64,000 bases of DNA from an uncultured Enhydrobacter sp. (GTDB lineage: Bacteria; Pseudomonadota; Gammaproteobacteria; Pseudomonadales; Moraxellaceae). A program made the position numbers and the translations under genes. The number at the start of each line of letters is the position of its first letter. The first letter of the stretch is position 1. Shown here in pieces: positions 61,744-64,000 of the stretch. The notes beneath the pieces are model-generated. The model saw only the letters and a list, made by a program, of their open reading frames with translations, had not been told where the DNA came from and made no database searches. The stretch spans positions 62,001 through 126,000 of the forward strand of contig CAMIOS010000001.1 in NCBI GenBank assembly GCA_946222995.1. The letters run 5' to 3'.

Positions 61744-61815
61744 AAAGGGTAAGGAGATGGCTAAGGTTTCCCTTTAGCCCACCATAGCGACTGGTACTCG
61801 CTTTAGGTGCTGTTC

Positions 61816-61881
61816 TTAGTAAGCTTTAATGCTCACAAACAACAGAATCAAAAAGGCGATGATGATTAAAGGTTTGTTCAT
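61816..61881 (-). CDS. Candidate Ibs-like type I toxin, small hydrophobic peptide
   Basis: A 21-codon frame reading MNKPLIIIAF...SIKAY, too short for ordinary gene calling. A strong AAGGAG lies six bases before the ATG (61893-61888). One basic N-terminal residue, a run of Ile, Leu, Phe and Val, then Ser and a terminal Ala-Tyr. Ibs toxins of E. coli are 18-19 aa, with Met/Lys starts, an Ile/Leu/Val core and a Ser-x-x-Ala-Tyr or similar end, so this is a close match in size and end. Its own promoter is TTGTAT/TAGAAT at 61984-61956. An opposing RNA covers it. Toxicity is inferred from family likeness. Confidence 0.65.
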   Translation of the reverse strand: MNKPLIIIAFLILLFVSIKAY

Positions 61882-61955
61882 CGCTTTCTCCTTCCTGTTT
61901 TGGTTAGGTCAAAGCCTAACGGCTCATCAATAGCGTACCTGCCAAAGACCGCAGT

Positions 61956-61984
61956 ATTCTATAGATTTAGCCTACTTTATACAA
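61956..61984 (-). promoter_or_regulatory. Promoter of the Ibs-like peptide mRNA
   Basis: Minus-strand TTGTAT (61984-61979), 17-base spacer, TAGAAT (61961-61956). Start near 61949 gives a leader of about 68 nt, which contains a GTTAGG/CCTAAC hairpin (about 61903-61920) shortly before the ribosome binding site. Confidence 0.6.
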
Positions 61985-61991
61985 GAAAAAC

Positions 61992-62026
61992 AAAAGCCCT
62001 ACTTTTGATAAGTGGGGCTTTTTAGC
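61992..62026. terminator. Terminator hairpin of the Sib-like RNA
   Basis: AAAAGCCCTACTT (61992-62004) / AAGTGGGGCTTTT (62010-62022), 13 pairs with one G-T, followed by T residues on the plus strand. Confidence 0.75.
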
Positions 62027-62042
62027 TACAGTAATATACGAA

Positions 62043-62171
62043 ATGATCCAAATACCCCCAAATGAAAAACTTCTCGAAAAACCCACTTACCCCGAAGACT
62101 GGGAATGTTGTGATAATGGCTGTGAAGAACTGTGCGTCTATGAAACCCACCGTGTTCAAAAAAGTCTTTAA
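62043..62171 (+). CDS. Small Cys-rich oxidoreductase-like protein (PF09791-like)
   Basis: 42 codons from ATG at 62043 to TAA at 62171. The core YPEDWECCDNGCEELCVYE has the CCxxxCxxxC arrangement of the short oxidoreductase-like N-terminal domain family found in many gammaproteobacteria, with a Trp before the Cys pair. Possibly metal binding. The ribosome binding site is weak. It lies between the Sib-like terminator and a GGTGGGT palindrome. Function unknown. Confidence 0.65.
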   Translation: MIQIPPNEKLLEKPTYPEDWECCDNGCEELCVYETHRVQKSL

Positions 62172-62194
62172 GGTGGGTAACAGCGTAACCCACC
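62172..62194. repeat. REP-like palindrome GGTGGGT / ACCCACC
   Basis: GGTGGGT (62172-62178) and ACCCACC (62188-62194) with a 9-base loop, directly after the small Cys-rich gene. It has a different core from the RAYT-type palindromes and may belong to another REP family or act as a transcript end. Confidence 0.55.
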
Positions 62195-62287
62195 GATTTA
62201 ATAAATTGATAATAAAAGAATTTTTATGAAGATTGGCTATATTTTACCGTTAAAGGTCATTATCAAGCTTTAGCATCAATTTTAAGC

Positions 62288-62326
62288 AAAAAAACCATCT
62301 ATCAAAAATGGGGGATGATAGATGGT
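62288..62326 (-). terminator. Terminator downstream of 6S RNA
   Basis: ACCATCTATCA (62294-62304) / TGATAGATGGT (62316-62326), a perfect 11-bp stem, with a T run (62288-62294) on the minus strand. Confidence 0.85.
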
Positions 62327-62334
62327 CTTAAAAA

Positions 62335-62524
62335 AATAGAGCTCCAGAGTACCGCTGTGCATGTGAACCCATGAACTGTAACGTTCAGGGTGGGTATGGC
62401 AACGGCTCTTAAGGTTTCCTGAGACATCATAACGATGCAGGCATACACAACAAGCCGAAAGAACGCATACCCTAAGGTAAATTATCAGCTCAGGTAATAA
62501 CATACACTGGCAAATACCCCAGAT
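62335..62524 (-). ncRNA. ssrS: 6S RNA (ssrS)
   Basis: Sigma70-RNA polymerase regulator RNA. On the minus strand, read 5' to 3', the order CCTGAGC, then ATAATTT, then GGAAACCTTAAGAG, then CACCCTGAACG...AGTTCATGGGTTCAC, and finally GCGGTACTCTGGAG follows the known 6S layout (CCCTGAGC, GCCTTAA, CACCTTGAAC, GGTTCAAGG, GCGGCATCT). The 5' end (CCAGTGTA, 62510-62503) pairs with the 3' TACTCTGG to close the terminal stem. A promoter lies just upstream and a terminator just downstream. Ends are approximate. In E. coli the next gene is ygfA; here it is not. Confidence 0.85.
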
Positions 62525-62530
62525 AGGCTT

Positions 62531-62560
62531 ATTTTAACAGGTTTGGCGTAGGATTGTAAA
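62531..62560 (-). promoter_or_regulatory. 6S RNA promoter
   Basis: Minus-strand TTACAA (62559-62554), 17-base spacer, TAAAAT (62536-62531); start near 62524. Confidence 0.6.
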
Positions 62561-62665
62561 CCATTACCCCCGCATTCCATGGCTTTTAATCGTTGCTGCC
62601 TTATTTTTTGTCAACGCTGTGCTATAATGCTCACACCAAAAATATTAGATAAAAAGGTAACCCGC

Positions 62666-64000
62666 ATGAGCCCAGCGAACTCCAAAAAGATCCCCCATGT
62701 TTTGATGATTTTGGATGGCTTTGGCCACCGAGAAGACAGGCGAGATAACGCCATTGCCGCTGCCCATACGCCCAATTTGGATAAGCTATACCAGACTTAT
62801 CCGCATGGACTGATTTCGGGCTCGGGCGAAGATGTGGGACTGCCTGAAGGACAGTTTGGCAATTCTGAGGTGGGACACATGAACTTAGGTGCAGGACGGA
62901 TTTTATACCAAGATTCCACCCGTATTCACAAAGAAATTCGTGAAAAATCCTTTTTTGACAATGCCGCTTTGACCCAAGCGGTGCAACTTGCCAATCAACA
63001 ATCCGCCAATGTGCATATTATGGGGCTGTTATCAGATGGTGGCGTGCATGCACATATTGACCATATGGTGGCAGCGTGTGAATTGGCATTGCAACAAGGG
63101 GCGCAACAGGTGTCTGTCCATGCGTTTTTAGATGGGCGAGATACCCCGCCAAAAAGTGCCGACAGTTATTTGACCCAATTTACCCAGCAACTTGAACAAC
63201 TAAACCAACGTTACGAAGGCAAGGCGTATGTCGTAAGCCTAATTGGTCGCTATTATGCGATGGATAGAGACAAGCGTTGGGATAGAGTCGAACAAGCTTA
63301 TGATTTACTGACGGCGGCGGTTGGTGCGCGTGTGGTCAACAGCGTTAAAGAAGGCATCAAACAGGCATATGACCGCCAAGAAACCGATGAATTTGTCAAA
63401 CCCACTATAATTCAATACGCCGATAAACCCCAAGACTTTGGCAAAATTGGCGACAATGACAGCGTGATTTTTATGAATTTTCGGGCGGATAGAGCCAGAG
63501 AAATTACTCAAGCATTGGTGGATAGCAATTTTGCTGGGTTTGTCAGAAAAACTATGCCAAAAATTAGTCGTTTTGTTATGCTTACTCAGTATTCGGACGA
63601 GTTGGCACACAATCCACTGACCACGACCGCCTTTTTGCCCACCGCGTTGACCAACACGCTTGGCGAATACTTAGCGCAGCTCGGCAAAACCCAACTGCGT
63701 ATCGCAGAAACCGAAAAATACGCGCATGTCACTTTTTTCTTTAGTGGCGGGCAAGAAGCCGAGTACACAGGCGAAACTCGAATTTTAGTCGATTCACCAA
63801 AGGTAGCAACTTATGACTTGCAACCTGAAATGAGCGCCCACGAAGTCACCGATAAGCTGGTACAGGCAATTGATTCGGGTGAGTATGATGTGCTCATCGT
63901 CAATTATGCCAATGGTGATATGGTCGGACACACGGGTGTGTTTGCAGCGGCAGTCAAAGCCGTAGAAACACTTGATAGCTGTGTACAACAAATTGTCGAA
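62666..64000 (+). CDS. gpmI: 2,3-bisphosphoglycerate-independent phosphoglycerate mutase (partial, runs off the window)
   Basis: Alkaline-phosphatase-fold enzyme interconverting 3- and 2-phosphoglycerate with Mn. AAAGG eight bases before the ATG. VLMILDGFGHRED with metal Asp near residue 18; catalytic Ser67 in FGNSEVGHMNLGAGR; GLLSDGGVHAHIDHMVA; FLDGRDTPPKSA; GRYYAMDRDKRWDR; FMNFRADRAREIT; KYAHVTFFFSGGQE; NYANGDMVGHTG. The frame is open through position 64000, giving 445 codons of an expected 510 or so; the C-terminus is outside the window. Confidence 0.96.
   Translation, partial: MSPANSKKIPHVLMILDGFGHREDRRDNAIAAAHTPNLDKLYQTYPHGLISGSGEDVGLPEGQFGNSEVGHMNLGAGRILYQDSTRIHKEIREKSFFDNAALTQAVQLANQQSANVHIMGLLSDGGVHAHIDHMVAACELALQQGAQQVSVHAFLDGRDTPPKSADSYLTQFTQQLEQLNQRYEGKAYVVSLIGRYYAMDRDKRWDRVEQAYDLLTAAVGARVVNSVKEGIKQAYDRQETDEFVKPTIIQYADKPQDFGKIGDNDSVIFMNFRADRAREITQALVDSNFAGFVRKTMPKISRFVMLTQYSDELAHNPLTTTAFLPTALTNTLGEYLAQLGKTQLRIAETEKYAHVTFFFSGGQEAEYTGETRILVDSPKVATYDLQPEMSAHEVTDKLVQAIDSGEYDVLIVNYANGDMVGHTGVFAAAVKAVETLDSCVQQIVE

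Larger units (their letters stand above)
61750..62025 (+). ncRNA. Candidate Sib-like antisense RNA (type I antitoxin)
   Basis: Begins about 61750 from the strong promoter at 61715-61743 and runs opposite the 21-codon hydrophobic peptide ORF (61816-61881) and its whole leader. Its 5' part carries GGTAAGGAG, then a hairpin of GGCTAA with TTAGCC type (about 61761-61781) and a second stem AGCGA/TCGCT (about 61787-61803). The only T-rich terminator downstream is 61992-62025, which would make it about 275 nt; a shorter processed form is possible. The layout resembles E. coli Sib RNAs, which repress Ibs peptides by base pairing. Not tested. Confidence 0.6.

Noticed and set aside
62226..62273. 15-codon frame MKIGYILPLKV... 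between the palindrome and 6S RNA
   Set aside because: No ribosome binding site, too short, and no known peptide family or partner RNA.
62282..62503. Open frame of 73 codons on the minus strand
   Set aside because: It lies inside the 6S RNA gene and its terminator, has no ribosome binding site and a Cys/His-rich sequence unlike any family.

Overview
The window is ordinary chromosome of a low-GC gammaproteobacterium, most likely a member of the Moraxellaceae (Moraxella/Psychrobacter-like). The reasons are the gene content and order: rlmN-pilW-rodZ-ispG-hisS-yfgM-bamB-der, an AcnD-type methylcitrate locus, a type IV pilus assembly lipoprotein, Acinetobacter-like fpr and maeB, and AT-rich spacers. 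The genus is inference. I see no prophage, plasmid genes, CRISPR array, tRNA or rRNA. The only mobile-type gene is a REP-associated tyrosine transposase (RAYT) at 12738-13322.

Layout. 1-4.9 kb: azlCD amino-acid exporter, then secF-secD-yajC, all on the minus strand. 5.3-9.6 kb: a secreted protein of unknown role, a six-LysM lytic transglycosylase (mltD) and an HU protein with a histone-like tail. 10-16.5 kb: propionate (2-methylcitrate) catabolism, prpB-lipoprotein-prpC-small membrane protein-RAYT-acnD, with no prpF next to acnD. 17-24.2 kb: ModA-like lipoprotein, fpr, trmO, an exported protein, dacC and a divergent hybrid-type histidine kinase. 24.2-34 kb: the large minus-strand rlmN-to-der block. 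34-37 kb: GNAT enzyme, dusB, META/DUF4377 lipoprotein, hemerythrin protein. 37-45 kb: rlmKL, fba, Ala-rich lipoprotein, pgk, glnS. 45-51.2 kb: ppiB, lpxH, ruvA, accBC, aroQ, cca, and a DinJ/YafQ-like toxin-antitoxin pair whose toxin carries an in-frame stop. 51.4-61.7 kb: maeB, selO, rpsT, an NAD(P)-binding protein, rraA, mfd and an acidic protein. 61.7-64 kb: a dense RNA-rich gap followed by gpmI, which runs off the window.

The most interesting stretch is 61.7-62.5 kb. It holds (i) a 21-codon hydrophobic peptide on the minus strand with a strong ribosome binding site, covered by a convergent RNA with its own sigma70-like promoter, which is the architecture of an Ibs/Sib type I toxin-antitoxin module; (ii) a 42-codon Cys-rich oxidoreductase-like protein; and (iii) a 6S RNA gene (ssrS) with promoter and terminator. 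RAYT-family REP palindromes surround the transposase, and a mirror-image pair sits 16 kb away between ispG and hisS.

Most genes are housekeeping: protein export (SecDF-YajC, YfgM, BamB), cell wall (MltD, DacC, RodZ), translation and RNA modification (HisS, GlnS, RlmN, RlmKL, DusB, TrmO, Cca, S20), glycolysis/gluconeogenesis (Fba, Pgk, GpmI, MaeB), fatty acid initiation (AccBC), and DNA repair (RuvA, Mfd).
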